A DNA stretch of 64,000 nt from Allobogoriella alba (GCF_042665525.1 NZ_JBHTCQ010000001.1:1302001-1366000), one strand, 5' to 3'. Counted from the stretch's first letter, positions 24,196 to 33,237 are shown. The notes: generated from the letters alone by a model not told the origin. Program-made: numbers and translations.

Positions 24196-26154
24196 TCAGC
24201 GCACCTCGACCCGCAGCGCGCAGGAGCCCTGCCCGCCCTCGGGACCGACGTCTGCGTCGAGCGCCAGCCGGGTCAGCCGCGGCCCCCAGGGCTCGACCAG
24301 GTACGGGTCGTCCAGGTCCTTGGCCTCCACGGTCGCCTCGAGAGCCGGCTCCCAGGTCAGCACCAGGCGGCCGTCGCCCTCCAGCGGCTCCACCTCCGCA
24401 CGGCCGGCCCCGGTGAGCCGGACGGTCCCCGCGACCATCCAGTGCAGGCGCGTCGGGCCGTCGTCATCAGGGTCGCCGTCGCCCCCGGCACGCGGCGCCG
24501 GAGCCAGGTCCCACGCGTCGGTGACGGTGACGACCTCGCCGTCGAGCACGGCGCGGCGCCGCCACGACCGGACGTCCTCCCGGCCGTACGCGCCGGCGAG
24601 GTCGAGCGCCAGGCCCGCACGGCCGTCGGCCGGCTCGTCGTCGACCAGCCCGACGGCGGACGCCGCGTACCGCGCACCGACGCCCTGGCCGCTCCCGCGC
24701 ACCAGCGGCACGTTGTGCCACCGGCTCTGCATCGGCCACAGCTCGTACCGGTCCGGACCGAACGTCTGGCGCGTGTAGGTCGGCCGCCCCGGGTCCACCA
24801 GCACCGGGACGCCGTCCAGCGCGACGGTCACGCTGCCGACGTCGTTGTGGTTGTGGTTCTCGCCGTTGTGACCGCCCTTGACGGCGAGGCTCAGGCGGTG
24901 CGCGCCCGTCGCGGCGTGCGTGAGCAGCACCTGCACGGACGGCAGCCACACGGTGCCGGACGGTTCGGCGTGCTCCCCGGCCGCGCCGGCCCAGGCCGGG
25001 TCGGCGACGGCACGCAGCAGCCGGCCCAGGCCCCGACCCTCGCCCGCCACCGGCCCGGCCGGGTCCCGGTGGGCGGCCGCGTGCCGGCGGGCGTCCTCGT
25101 CCCTGAGCAGGACCGCCCACCGGTGCGGGACATCCCACGGCTGCGCGCGGGTCGGCCGCGGGCTGGAGTCGGCGAACGCCAGGTACCAGCCGCCGCCGAG
25201 GTGCATGCGGTGCAGGAACGCCAGCGACTCCCGCAGCGCGGGCACGCCCGCCGCGTCCAGGCGGCCGCCGGTCGCATGCTGCAGGACGTCCAGCATCTCC
25301 AGCAGCCGACAGATCCCCTCCCACCAGTACGAGCTGCCCTCGTCCACGGCGCCGTCCGCCGGGAGCGTCGCGACGAAGACGTCGACGTCGGCGACGGTCT
25401 GCGCCACCAGGCGGGCCCGCAGCTGCGCCTCGTCCTGCCCGTCCACCAGCACCAGGGCCGCCAGCAGGACGTTCCCGCAGATCCACGGGTTCCAGTTGTT
25501 GACCGGCCGCCCGTTCCCCAGCCACCACCAGTCCCGGCGGTCCAGGTACGGGTCGAGGACCCGCCGGCGTGCCTCGTGCCGCACGCGTGCCCGCAGGCCC
25601 GGGACGCGCTCGTCCAGCAGCGGACCGAGCAGGTGGTCGACCCAGGCGAGCTGGCCGGCCACCTCGCCGGCACCGAGGTCCAGGTACGGGTCCGTCACGT
25701 CCGGCACCAACCAGCCCTTGCGGCCGTGGGCGTCGTCGTGCGCGGACCAGCACCACGTGGACTGCTCGCACAGGGTGACCACGCCGTCGGCGACCTCGTC
25801 GAGCCAGGCCTCGTCCGCCGTCGCCGCGGCCGCGACGGCGGCCCGCGCCAGGCGTTGCTGGCGGCCGAAGACCTCACGCTCGTACCGCACCCGGTCACCG
25901 GTGCGGACGTAGTCGGCCCAGAGCGTGGCGCGGGGCTGCGGCCACGGGGTCCCGCGGTCCGCCTCGGCGCGGTCCACCACCTGCCGCACCGTGCCGGCGT
26001 GGACCAGTCCGCCGTCGAGGTCCCACGCGGCCCGGTCGGTGGCCGGCGGCACCGGCAACGCCCCCGGCGGTGGACGGAGAGACTGCCGCAACGCCTCCGT
26101 CGTCGCCTGCTCGCCCCAGGCCTGGGCCAGGGGAGTGGTGCCGCTCGTGCCCAT
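24196..26154 (-). CDS. Heparinase II/III family polysaccharide lyase-like protein
   Basis: 652 residues. The N-terminal half is helical and looks like the (alpha/alpha) toroid, with NNWNPWICGN and DEGSSYWWEG near residues 240-330. The C-terminal beta-sheet half has the family hallmark KGGHNGENHNHNDVGSV...LVDPGRPTYTR near residues 455-490. Heparinase II/III proteins cleave uronic-acid-containing polysaccharides by beta-elimination. No signal peptide is seen, so it probably acts on imported oligosaccharides. AGGAGG lies just before ATG at 26154; an earlier in-frame start would add low-complexity residues from the promoter region. It is divergent from a hydroxyacid dehydrogenase/DUF2264 operon with a shared 182-bp control region. 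Confidence 0.83.
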   Translation of the reverse strand: MGTSGTTPLAQAWGEQATTEALRQSLRPPPGALPVPPATDRAAWDLDGGLVHAGTVRQVVDRAEADRGTPWPQPRATLWADYVRTGDRVRYEREVFGRQQRLARAAVAAAATADEAWLDEVADGVVTLCEQSTWCWSAHDDAHGRKGWLVPDVTDPYLDLGAGEVAGQLAWVDHLLGPLLDERVPGLRARVRHEARRRVLDPYLDRRDWWWLGNGRPVNNWNPWICGNVLLAALVLVDGQDEAQLRARLVAQTVADVDVFVATLPADGAVDEGSSYWWEGICRLLEMLDVLQHATGGRLDAAGVPALRESLAFLHRMHLGGGWYLAFADSSPRPTRAQPWDVPHRWAVLLRDEDARRHAAAHRDPAGPVAGEGRGLGRLLRAVADPAWAGAAGEHAEPSGTVWLPSVQVLLTHAATGAHRLSLAVKGGHNGENHNHNDVGSVTVALDGVPVLVDPGRPTYTRQTFGPDRYELWPMQSRWHNVPLVRGSGQGVGARYAASAVGLVDDEPADGRAGLALDLAGAYGREDVRSWRRRAVLDGEVVTVTDAWDLAPAPRAGGDGDPDDDGPTRLHWMVAGTVRLTGAGRAEVEPLEGDGRLVLTWEPALEATVEAKDLDDPYLVEPWGPRLTRLALDADVGPEGGQGSCALRVEVR

Positions 26155-26336
26155 CCCGCCTCCTCGCGGTCCTTCCGGTGCGTCACCCGACCGCCACGAT
26201 CGGCCGGACGATGATCGATTGTGACCGTAACGTCGGGTCCGACCCCGACGAGGCGGCACGATCATTTCCGGTCAGGTCGGACCCCACCGGGTCAGGTGTG
26301 GTCCGGCCGGCGGCGGTCGAGGACGACGAGGGCAGG
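26155..26336. promoter_or_regulatory. Divergent promoter region with paired GGTCSGACC palindromes
   Basis: This 182-bp gap separates the divergent heparinase and hydroxyacid dehydrogenase genes. It holds two similar palindromic cores, GGTCCGACCCC (26236-26246) and GGTCGGACCCC (26275-26285), 39 bp apart. The first sits inside a longer inverted repeat, CGTCGGG (26231-26237) / CCCGACG (26244-26250). They may be operators for a regulator encoded elsewhere. No clear -35/-10 pair was found. Confidence 0.4.
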
Positions 26337-27353
26337 ATGAGCGAGAGAACGGTGAGGCCGACAGCGCTGCTCGTCATGGCCCCATGGACCTTCCAGGCGC
26401 AGTTCGGCGAGGAACAGCTCACCCGGCTGCGCGAGGTGGCCGAGGTCGGCGAGCCGGTGCTGCTGACCGAGCTGACGTCGCCCGAGGCACGTAGCCGGCT
26501 GGCGGACGCCGACGTCCTGCTCACCTCCTGGGGAGCGCCGACCCTCACCCCGGAGATCCTCGACGCCGCACCCCGGCTGCGTGCGGTGCTGCACTGTGCG
26601 GGAAGCGTGCGGGGGATCGTGCCGGACGCCGTCCACGACCGCGGCATCGTGGTGAGCACCGCCGCGGGGGTCAACGCCGTGCCGGTCGCCGAGTACACCC
26701 TCGCGATGATCGTGCTGTCGGCGAAGAAGGTGCCGTTCCTCGCCCGCCGCGACCCCCAGCGCAACTGGGTGGAGACACGCGGCCGTCACGACCTGTCCGG
26801 CCGCGGGCGCCGCATCGGCATCGTCGGCTTCTCCCGCACCGGCCGTCGGGTCATGGGGCTGCTCGACATCATCGAGACCGGCCAGGTGCTGGTCAGCGAC
26901 CCGTACGCCGACCCCGCCGAGGTCACCGCGCTCGGCGGACGGCTCACCGACCTGGAGGATCTGCTGCGCACCTCCGACATCGTCAGCCTGCACGCGCCGT
27001 CGCTGCCGGAGACCCGGCACCTCATCGGTGCCCGGGAGCTCGCCCTGATGCCCGACGGCGCCACGCTCATCAACACGGCCCGCGGAGCGCTCGTGGACCA
27101 CGACGCGCTCCTGGACGCCTGCGCCTCCGGCCGGATCGACGCGATCCTCGACGTCACCGAGCCCGAGCCGCTGCCCGCCGACTCCCCGCTGCACCGCCTG
27201 GACAACGTGGTCATCACCCCGCACCTGGCCGGGTCGCTCGGCAGCGAGACCCGCCGGATGAGCGACCACGCGCTCGACGAGCTCGACCGCTGGCAGCGCG
27301 GGGAGCCCCTGCACGGACTGCTCCGACCCGACGACGCGAAGGTGAGTGCATGA
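26337..27353 (+). CDS. Hydroxyacid dehydrogenase (D-isomer-specific 2-hydroxyacid dehydrogenase family)
   Basis: 338 residues. NAD fold with RRIGIVGFSRTGRRVMGLL (about residue 160). Catalytic residues appear in INTARGALVDHDAL (Arg), LDVTEPEPLPADSPL (Glu) and VITPHLAGSLG (His). A phosphoglycerate-dehydrogenase-like fold is certain; the substrate is not. Such enzymes in polysaccharide-lyase clusters often reduce 2-keto-3-deoxy sugar acids or their products (inference). It overlaps the DUF2264 gene by 4 bp, so the two are co-expressed, probably together with the divergent heparinase gene. Confidence 0.87.
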   Translation: MSERTVRPTALLVMAPWTFQAQFGEEQLTRLREVAEVGEPVLLTELTSPEARSRLADADVLLTSWGAPTLTPEILDAAPRLRAVLHCAGSVRGIVPDAVHDRGIVVSTAAGVNAVPVAEYTLAMIVLSAKKVPFLARRDPQRNWVETRGRHDLSGRGRRIGIVGFSRTGRRVMGLLDIIETGQVLVSDPYADPAEVTALGGRLTDLEDLLRTSDIVSLHAPSLPETRHLIGARELALMPDGATLINTARGALVDHDALLDACASGRIDAILDVTEPEPLPADSPLHRLDNVVITPHLAGSLGSETRRMSDHALDELDRWQRGEPLHGLLRPDDAKVSA

Positions 27354-29251
27354 ACGCCGTGGCATGGCAGCGGGCCGACTGGCTCGCGTTCGCCGACCGC
27401 CTGCTCGAGGCCCTCGTCCCGTACGCCTCTCCCGGCGGTGCGCGGATCCTGCCGCCCGGAATCCCTGGCCCGCACGGCGCGGACGTCGCCGGCCTGGAGG
27501 GTTTCGCCCGCTCCTTCCTGCTCGCCGGGTTCCGGCTCGCGGGCGAGCGCGGCGCCGACCCGGCCGACCTGGCCGGCCGGTACGCCCGCGGGCTGGTCAC
27601 CGGCACCGACCCCGACTCGCCGGAGCGGTGGGTGCGGCTGTCCGAGCACGGGCAGGCGAAGGTCGAGGCCGCCTCGATCGCGCTGATCCTGGACATGACC
27701 CGGCCGTGGATCTGGGACGGCCTGGCACCCGGGGAGCAGGAGCGCGTGGTCGACTACCTGGCCGAGGCCGTCGGCGACCGGGGCTACCCGGTCAACAACT
27801 GGGTCTGGTTCCGGCTCGTGGTGCAGACGTTCCTGAAGTCCGTGGGCGGGCCCTGGTCCCGGGAGGACATGGAGGCCGACCTCGCCACCCACGAGTCCTT
27901 CGTCCGCGAGGGCGGGTGGCTCACGGACGGCGGGCGGCGCAACTACGACCACTACGTCGGCTGGGCGCTGCACCTCTACCCGACGCTGTGGGCGCGCATG
28001 TCCGGCGCCGAGGAGCTCGCCGCGCCGCGCGCCGCCACCGACCGCGCCCGGCTGGGGGAGTTCCTCACCAACGCCGTCCACCTGGTCGGCGCCGACGGCG
28101 GACCACTCATCCAGGGCCGCAGCCTCGTCTACCGGTTCGCCGCGGCGGCACCGTACTGGGTGGGAGCCCTGGCCGAGGTCGAGACCGTGCCACTCGGGCA
28201 GCTGCGGCGGGCGGCGTCGGCCGTCGTCGGCCACTTCGTGGACCGCGGCGCGCCGGACGAGCGCGGGCTGCTGACCCTCGGCTGGTTCGACGAGTGGCGC
28301 CAGATGGCCCAGCCGTACTCCGGCGTCGGCTCGCCGTACTGGGCCAGCAAGGGCCTGCTCGGCGTCGCGCTGCCGGCCGACCACCCCGTGTGGACGGCCG
28401 AGGACGTGCCGCTGCCGGCCGAGCGCGGGGAGAGCCTGCTCGCGATCACCTCACCCGCCTGGCTCCTCTCCGACCACGGCGGGATCGTGCGGGTGGTCAA
28501 CCACGGCACCGACAAGGACGTGCCGGGCAGCCGGGCGGCGGACTCCCCGATCTACGCCCGGCTGGGTTACTCGACGTCGACCGCCCCGCTCCTGGACGAC
28601 GCCTCCTGGACCGACCCGGTGGACGGTTCGGTGGTCCTGCTCGACTCCGCCGGCCGGCGTTCGCACCGTGCCGGGATGACGCCGCTCGAGGTCCGCGTCG
28701 AGGCGGACGGGTCGGCCGCGGTGGCCGCCTCGACCTCGCGTGTCCGCTGGGTCACGCCCGAGCCGGGGGCCCGCACCCACGGTCCGGGGCTGCGCGGGGC
28801 CGCCGAGGACGCGGGCACGATGACGGTGCTCTCGGTGCTGCGCGGACCGTGGGAGGTCCGGCTCGTCCGGCTGGACGACCTCACCGCCGGCGCCACCGCC
28901 TGGGAGGCGGGTGGCTGGCCGCTTGCGGCCGCCGAGCCGCCGGATGCGGAGACGACGGGCGTGCCCGCACCGGCCGCTTTGGTGACTCAGCCCCGGCTGC
29001 GCTCCGCCGTCGTCGGGCTGCTCGGCGCCACGACCGCCCGGGTGAGCCGCCATGAGGACGCCTCGCCGCTGGGACCGCACGCCGCGGTTCCCGTGGCCGG
29101 CGGAGCCGCGGAGGAAGGGTGGCACGCCGTCGCCGTGGGGTTCGGGGCGGAGGATCTCGACGTGGCCACGTGCCCCGGAGTCCACCTCGCCGAGCCGCAC
29201 GCCACGGTCACCTGGCCGGACGGCGTCCGCACCACCGTCCGCCTCCCCTGA
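27350..29251 (+). CDS. DUF2264-family protein
   Basis: 633 residues. It begins at an ATGA overlap with the dehydrogenase. The N-terminal 380 residues match the DUF2264 (PF10022) pattern: RSFLLAGFRL, then NNWVWFRLVVQTFLK, EGGWLTDGGRRNYDHYVGWALHLYP, and PLIQGRSLVYRFAAAAPYW, ending with GSPYWASKGLLGVALP. The C-terminal ~250 residues form a beta-rich domain with several WxTPEPGA/H-type strands. Biochemically the family is uncharacterised; it resembles (alpha/alpha)6 glycoside hydrolases/lyases and turns up beside unsaturated-uronyl or rhamnogalacturonan genes. With a heparinase-like lyase next door, a role on acidic oligosaccharides is likely. No signal peptide. Confidence 0.8.
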   Translation: MNAVAWQRADWLAFADRLLEALVPYASPGGARILPPGIPGPHGADVAGLEGFARSFLLAGFRLAGERGADPADLAGRYARGLVTGTDPDSPERWVRLSEHGQAKVEAASIALILDMTRPWIWDGLAPGEQERVVDYLAEAVGDRGYPVNNWVWFRLVVQTFLKSVGGPWSREDMEADLATHESFVREGGWLTDGGRRNYDHYVGWALHLYPTLWARMSGAEELAAPRAATDRARLGEFLTNAVHLVGADGGPLIQGRSLVYRFAAAAPYWVGALAEVETVPLGQLRRAASAVVGHFVDRGAPDERGLLTLGWFDEWRQMAQPYSGVGSPYWASKGLLGVALPADHPVWTAEDVPLPAERGESLLAITSPAWLLSDHGGIVRVVNHGTDKDVPGSRAADSPIYARLGYSTSTAPLLDDASWTDPVDGSVVLLDSAGRRSHRAGMTPLEVRVEADGSAAVAASTSRVRWVTPEPGARTHGPGLRGAAEDAGTMTVLSVLRGPWEVRLVRLDDLTAGATAWEAGGWPLAAAEPPDAETTGVPAPAALVTQPRLRSAVVGLLGATTARVSRHEDASPLGPHAAVPVAGGAAEEGWHAVAVGFGAEDLDVATCPGVHLAEPHATVTWPDGVRTTVRLP

Positions 29252-29307
29252 CCCCCGCCGAGCTCCGGCCACGGGGTGGTGCCGCGTTGCGACAGGTCGG
29301 GTGATCC

Positions 29308-29322
29308 TTCCGGTCAGCGAAA
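29308..29322. promoter_or_regulatory. IclR-type operator, site 1 (before UGSC pair A)
   Basis: TTCCGGTCAGCGAAA fits TTYCG-N5-CGRAA and is 90 bp upstream of the first UGSC-family gene. A putative -10, TTACCT, begins 45 bp after the operator start (29353-29358). No good -35 is visible, which fits activator-dependent transcription. Confidence 0.65.
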
Positions 29323-29397
29323 ACCGGCCTCGGCGGGCCGCTCGGGACGTGCTTACCTGGTCGGCACAGGTCACTGCTGACCACGAGGAGGCGTCTG

Positions 29398-29937
29398 ATG
29401 ACGGCACGCGAGGCACTGCTCGACCCCACCGGCATGGACGAGCGGGCGGCGGACGGCACGCTCGCTCCGCGCCCGGTCACCCTGCGCGGGCTGCGGGTGG
29501 GACTGCTGGACAACACCAAGGCCAACGCGACCACGCTGCTGAAGAACATCGGCGAGGAGATGACGCGCCAGTTCGGCGTCGCCGAGACCCGGCTGTACAC
29601 GAAGGACTACTTCGGCACCCCGGTCAAGGACGAGCTACTGAAGCAGATCGCCGACGAGTGCGACGTCGTGGTCACCGCGGTCGGGGACTGCGGCTCCTGC
29701 TCGGCCGCGACCGTGGCCGACGGCGTCCTCTTCGAACGCGCGGGCGTGCCCACCGTGAGCATCTGCTCGGACTCCTTCATGATGTCCGGCGCGGCCATGG
29801 CTCAGGTGCAGGGCTTCCCCGGCTTCGACTTCCTCACCGTGCAGCACCCGGTCGCGAGCCTCGACGCCGACCAGCTCCGCGACCGCGCCCGGGCGGCGAT
29901 GCCCGACATCGCCCGCATCCTCGGGGTGGAGGACTGA
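29398..29937 (+). CDS. UGSC-family (seleno)protein, Cys form - copy A
   Basis: 179 residues, a single alpha/beta domain. RGLRVGLLDNTKANATTLLKNIGEEM opens the core. The family-defining motif appears as DECDVVVTAVGDCGSCSA with Cys88, Cys98 and Cys101; where some relatives have selenocysteine (UGSC), this gene has TGC at 29689. C-terminal parts include FERAGVPTVSICSDSF and VQHPVASL. A thiol redox or metal-binding role is suggested by the C-G-S-C pair, but the reaction is unknown. AGGAGG precedes the ATG. The next gene, its partner, starts 1 bp after the stop. This is one of three such pairs in the window. Confidence 0.8.
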   Translation: MTAREALLDPTGMDERAADGTLAPRPVTLRGLRVGLLDNTKANATTLLKNIGEEMTRQFGVAETRLYTKDYFGTPVKDELLKQIADECDVVVTAVGDCGSCSAATVADGVLFERAGVPTVSICSDSFMMSGAAMAQVQGFPGFDFLTVQHPVASLDADQLRDRARAAMPDIARILGVED

Positions 29938-29938
29938 G

Positions 29939-31093
29939 ATGACCGACGTCAGCACCCGCCCCGCCGCCAGCGGCACCGACGCGTCCAGCACCGACGCATC
30001 CGCCACCGATGCGCCCACCGTGGACCTGGACGAGGTCCGCCGCGTCCTGGAGCACTACCAGCAGAAGGAGTGGACGGACGGCCTGCCGGTGATGCCGGTG
30101 ACCGAGTCCTACCTGGCGGAGTTCCTCGCCCGCACCAGCAAGGACCCGGACGAGGTCCTGTTCGCCGTGCCGCACCTCAACCGCGAGCTGACCGTCCGGC
30201 TCGCCGCCATCAATGCGGGTCTCGCCGGCTGCCTGCCGGAGTACTTCCCGGTGGTGGTCGCCGCCTGGGAGGCCATCGCGCAGGAGCCGCACCCGCGGCG
30301 CGGCATCTGGCAGTCCACCACCGGCACGGCGCCCATGACCGTGGTCAACGGCCCGGTCCGTGAGCGGCTCGGCATCAACTCCCGCGGCAACATCTTCGGC
30401 TCCGGATTCCGCGCCAACGCGACCATCGGGCGGGCGATCCGGCTGGCTCTGCTCAACGTCTTCGGCCTGCGGCCGCACCAGCTCGACCAGGCCACGCAGG
30501 GCACACCGGGCAAGTACACCCTGTGCATCGGCGAGAACGAGGAGCAGAGCCCGTGGGCGCCGCTGCACACCGAGTACGGCCTGGCGGCCGAGGAGAGCGT
30601 GGTCACCGCGTTCGTGATCCGCTCGGTCATGCACATCGAGGCCCGCCACACCCAGGTGCCGGAGCAGCTCGCGCTGGACCTGGCCGACTCGATCCGGCGG
30701 ACCGGGTCGCTCATCCACGAGTACACCAACGCCCTGCTCGTCCTGACCCCCGAGCACGCCCGGGTCTTCGCCGACGCCGGATGGAGCAAGGACGACGTGC
30801 GCCGCCATGTCTACGAGCAGGTGCTGCGGCCCCGCGCCGACCTGGCGGCCGCGGGCAAGGACGCCCTGTCCCACCACAGCCGGTGGCGGTTGCCTGCCGA
30901 CCACCCGGACGCCGAGCCGGACACCGCCAGCCAGGGCGAGGACCCGGACACGGTGCGGCTCATGACCGGGCCGGGCTCGGTGCAGGTCATGGTGGCCGGT
31001 GCGGACAACGCGGGGGTCTCCGCCGTCGTGGAGATCTTCGGCCTCGCCCCCCGGGACCGGCCCTCCTCCTTCAGCACCGTCCAGGAACGCTGA
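29939..31093 (+). CDS. Conserved UGSC-partner protein of unknown function - copy A
   Basis: 384 residues. I do not recognise a named function. After a low-complexity Ala/Thr/Asp N-terminus (about 25 residues) come blocks shared by all three copies: EWTDGLPVMP; AINAGLAGCLPEYFPVVVAAW with an invariant Cys (Cys98); GIWQSTTGTAPMTVVNGPVR; FGSGFRANATIGRAIRL; LDQATQGTPGKYTLCIGENEE; and a C-terminal half with ARH and DLADSIRRTGS. It looks cytosolic, with no signal peptide or membrane span. The gene always follows a CGSC gene directly, so the two probably form one complex or act in sequence. Copy A lacks the VDNRH and WQSTSGPAP forms kept in copies B and C, making it the most diverged. Confidence 0.72.
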   Translation: MTDVSTRPAASGTDASSTDASATDAPTVDLDEVRRVLEHYQQKEWTDGLPVMPVTESYLAEFLARTSKDPDEVLFAVPHLNRELTVRLAAINAGLAGCLPEYFPVVVAAWEAIAQEPHPRRGIWQSTTGTAPMTVVNGPVRERLGINSRGNIFGSGFRANATIGRAIRLALLNVFGLRPHQLDQATQGTPGKYTLCIGENEEQSPWAPLHTEYGLAAEESVVTAFVIRSVMHIEARHTQVPEQLALDLADSIRRTGSLIHEYTNALLVLTPEHARVFADAGWSKDDVRRHVYEQVLRPRADLAAAGKDALSHHSRWRLPADHPDAEPDTASQGEDPDTVRLMTGPGSVQVMVAGADNAGVSAVVEIFGLAPRDRPSSFSTVQER

Positions 31094-31110
31094 CAGGCCA
31101 CTGACGGAAC

Positions 31111-31129
31111 CGCCGTCCGGCCGACGGCG
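31111..31129 (+). terminator. Terminator hairpin after UGSC pair A
   Basis: A 7-bp stem, CGCCGTC / GACGGCG, with loop CGGCC lies 18 bp after the partner A stop and before the housekeeping trio. Confidence 0.5.
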
Positions 31130-31152
31130 CCGCTGCCCGTAGGCTCGGGGCC

Positions 31153-31848
31153 ATGGCCACCGTCATCCTCGCCCGGCACGGCCGCAGCACCGCGAACGCC
31201 GACGGCGTGCTCGCCGGCCGCAGCGACGTCGGGCTGGACGAGGCGGGCCGCGAGCAGGCCGGCCGCATGGCCGAGCGGCTCCGCGAGGTGCCGCTGGCCG
31301 CCGTCGTCTCCAGCCCGCTGGAGCGTTGCCGGCAGACCGCGGCCGCCGTCCTGCAGCGGCAGCCCGGGTCGCCCCCGGCGCCCGTCGAGGTGGACCTCAC
31401 CGAGCAGGACTACGGCACCTGGCAGGGGCGACCGCTCGCCGAGCTCGCCAAGGAGGACCTGTGGGCGCGGGTCCAGCGCGAGCCGTCGCAGGTGACGTTC
31501 CCCGACGGCGAGTCCTTCCCCGCCATGCAGGCCCGCACGGTCGCCGCGATCCGGCGGCACGACGCGGCCGTCGAGGCCGAGCACGGCGAGCGCGCCACCT
31601 GGCTGGCAGTCACCCACGGCGACGTCATCAAGGCGATCCTGGCGGACGCGTTCGGCATGCCCCTGGACGCGCTGCAGCGGATCCACGTGGGGCCCGGCTC
31701 GCTGTCGATCGTGCGGTACACGGCCGACCGGCCCGAGGTGGTCGCGACCAACACCGAGGCCGGGGACCTGTCCTGGCTGCGCCCGGAGGAGCAACCTGTG
31801 GAGGCGCAGGTCGGCGGGGGAGCCGGCCACGAGCCGCCGACCTCCTGA
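31153..31848 (+). CDS. Histidine phosphatase, MSMEG_4193 family (putative phosphomutase)
   Basis: 231 residues. The phosphohistidine motif ILARHGRSTANADG is at the N-terminus, SSPLERCRQTA follows, the catalytic acid lies near LTEQDYGTWQGR, and the second His is in LAVTHGDVIKAIL. This matches the 2H-phosphatase/phosphoglycerate mutase superfamily, in the actinobacterial MSMEG_4193 subfamily. It is the first gene of a conserved trio with DUF3090 and SCO1664-type genes, a core actinobacterial set. The function of the trio is not known; in several genomes it lies near mycothiol biosynthesis genes, which are not visible here. Confidence 0.85.
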   Translation: MATVILARHGRSTANADGVLAGRSDVGLDEAGREQAGRMAERLREVPLAAVVSSPLERCRQTAAAVLQRQPGSPPAPVEVDLTEQDYGTWQGRPLAELAKEDLWARVQREPSQVTFPDGESFPAMQARTVAAIRRHDAAVEAEHGERATWLAVTHGDVIKAILADAFGMPLDALQRIHVGPGSLSIVRYTADRPEVVATNTEAGDLSWLRPEEQPVEAQVGGGAGHEPPTS

Positions 31849-31886
31849 CGGCGACGACGCCGCCGCGACTCTCCTACGATGGAGGC

Positions 31887-32456
31887 GTGCCACAGGTTCT
31901 CCATGCATTCGACTGGCCGGACCGGTTCGTCGTGGGCACGGTGGGTGAGCCGGGCTCGCGCACCTTCTTCCTCCAGGCCCGCACCAGGGACGAGCTGGTC
32001 AGCGTGGCCCTCGAGAAGGAGCAGTCCGCAGCCCTCGCCGCGGGCATCGACCAGATCCTCGACGAGCTCATGACCCGCGACGGCAACAGGTACAGCGTCC
32101 CGGCCGAGGCCCCCGAGGCGCTCGCCGACACCGCGCCGCTGGACGAGCCGGTGCAGGAGCAGTTCCGGGTCGGCACGCTGAGCCTCGGCTGGGACCCCTC
32201 GAGCGCGCAGATCGTCGTCGAGGCCGGATCGCTCGACGGCGACGGCGACGGCGGGGGCGCCGAGCTCGGCGACGTCGACCCGGAGACCGTGGAACCCGAG
32301 GAGGTCTTCGTGGTCCGTGTCCCGGTGGGCGCGGCCCGCGCGTTCGCCCGGCGCACCCACCAGGTGGTCGCGGCGGGCCGTCCGCTGTGCCCGCTGTGCG
32401 GCACGCCGATGGACCCCGGAAACCACGTCTGCCCACGGCCCGAAGACCTCACGTGA
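31887..32456 (+). CDS. DUF3090 family protein
   Basis: 189 residues. PQVLHAFDWPDRFVVGTVGEPGSRTFFLQAR opens the domain, QFRVGTLSLGWDPSSAQIVVEA lies in the middle, and the C-terminus carries a two-Cys knuckle CPLCGTPMDPGNHVCPR, probably zinc-binding. The GTG start follows GGAGG at 31881. It always travels with the histidine phosphatase and the SCO1664-type gene in actinobacteria; function unknown. Its stop overlaps the next start (GTGA). Confidence 0.85.
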   Translation: MPQVLHAFDWPDRFVVGTVGEPGSRTFFLQARTRDELVSVALEKEQSAALAAGIDQILDELMTRDGNRYSVPAEAPEALADTAPLDEPVQEQFRVGTLSLGWDPSSAQIVVEAGSLDGDGDGGGAELGDVDPETVEPEEVFVVRVPVGAARAFARRTHQVVAAGRPLCPLCGTPMDPGNHVCPRPEDLT

Positions 32457-33223
32457 ACGCCACTCGGGAGGATCTCCCGAGCGGTGAGCTGAGCCTCGAG
32501 GGGCTGATCACCACCGCATCGAACGCCACCTTCGCCGCCCGGATCGGCGAGGTGCGGGTCGTCTACAAGCCGGTCGCGGGGGAGCGGCCGCTGTGGGACT
32601 TCCCCGACGGCACGCTCGCGATGCGCGAGGTCGCCGCCTACGCCGTCTCGGAGGCGTTCGGCTGGGACCTGGTACCGCCCACGTGGCTGCGGGACGGTCC
32701 GCTGGGCTCGGGCATGGTGCAGCTGTGGCGCGATCCGGACCGCGCGCACCCGGCCGTCGCCGTGGTCCCGGCCGGCGAGGTGCCCGACGGGTGGCGCCAC
32801 GTCCTGGACGGGCTCGACGCGGACGAGAACGTGGTGTCGGTGGTGCACGAGGACTCACCCGTGCTGCGGCGGATGGCCGTGCTCGACGTCGTGACGAACA
32901 ACGCCGACCGCAAGGGCGGGCACGTGCTGGAGATGCCCGACGGGCACCGCCACGGCATCGACCACGGCCTGACCTTCCACACCGAGCACAAGCTGCGCAC
33001 CGTCCTGTGGGGATGGGCCGGCCAGGAGCTGTGCCCCGAGGAGCTCGACGGCGTCGAACGGGTCCGCTCGGCACTCGAGGGAGACCTCGGCGAGGCCCTC
33101 GCGGAGCTGCTCGACGACGACGAGATCATCGAGCTGGGCGTGCGGTGCGAACGGCTGCTCGAGGCACGGCGGTTCCCCGCCCCACGCGGCGAGATGCCCG
33201 CGATCCCCTGGCCGCCGTTCTGA
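32453..33223 (+). CDS. SCO1664 family protein
   Basis: 256 residues. The N-terminal part has FAARIGEVRVVYKPVAGERPLWDFPDGTLAMREVAAYAVSEAFGWDLVPPT, resembling the small lobe of phosphatidylinositol-kinase-like or HipA-like kinases with a candidate ATP lysine (YKP). VVTNNADRKGGHVL and GIDHGLTFH resemble the HxD..N and DxG-type catalytic and metal loops. A kinase-like fold is therefore likely, but activity is untested. Start GTG at 32453 overlaps the DUF3090 stop. It is the third member of the conserved trio and converges with the VWA gene. Confidence 0.83.
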   Translation: MNATREDLPSGELSLEGLITTASNATFAARIGEVRVVYKPVAGERPLWDFPDGTLAMREVAAYAVSEAFGWDLVPPTWLRDGPLGSGMVQLWRDPDRAHPAVAVVPAGEVPDGWRHVLDGLDADENVVSVVHEDSPVLRRMAVLDVVTNNADRKGGHVLEMPDGHRHGIDHGLTFHTEHKLRTVLWGWAGQELCPEELDGVERVRSALEGDLGEALAELLDDDEIIELGVRCERLLEARRFPAPRGEMPAIPWPPF

Positions 33224-33237
33224 CGGCCCGACGGCGG
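33212..33237. terminator. Possible bidirectional hairpin between convergent genes
   Basis: CCGCCGT (33212-33218) pairs with ACGGCGG (33231-33237) across the stop codon of the SCO1664-type gene, just before the end of the opposing VWA gene. The loop is long (12 bases), so the call is weak. Confidence 0.3.

Noticed and set aside
29689..29700. Selenocysteine in the UGSC motif
   Set aside because: All three copies have TGC (Cys) codons at the U position and no in-frame TGA, so these are Cys homologues and need no SECIS element.
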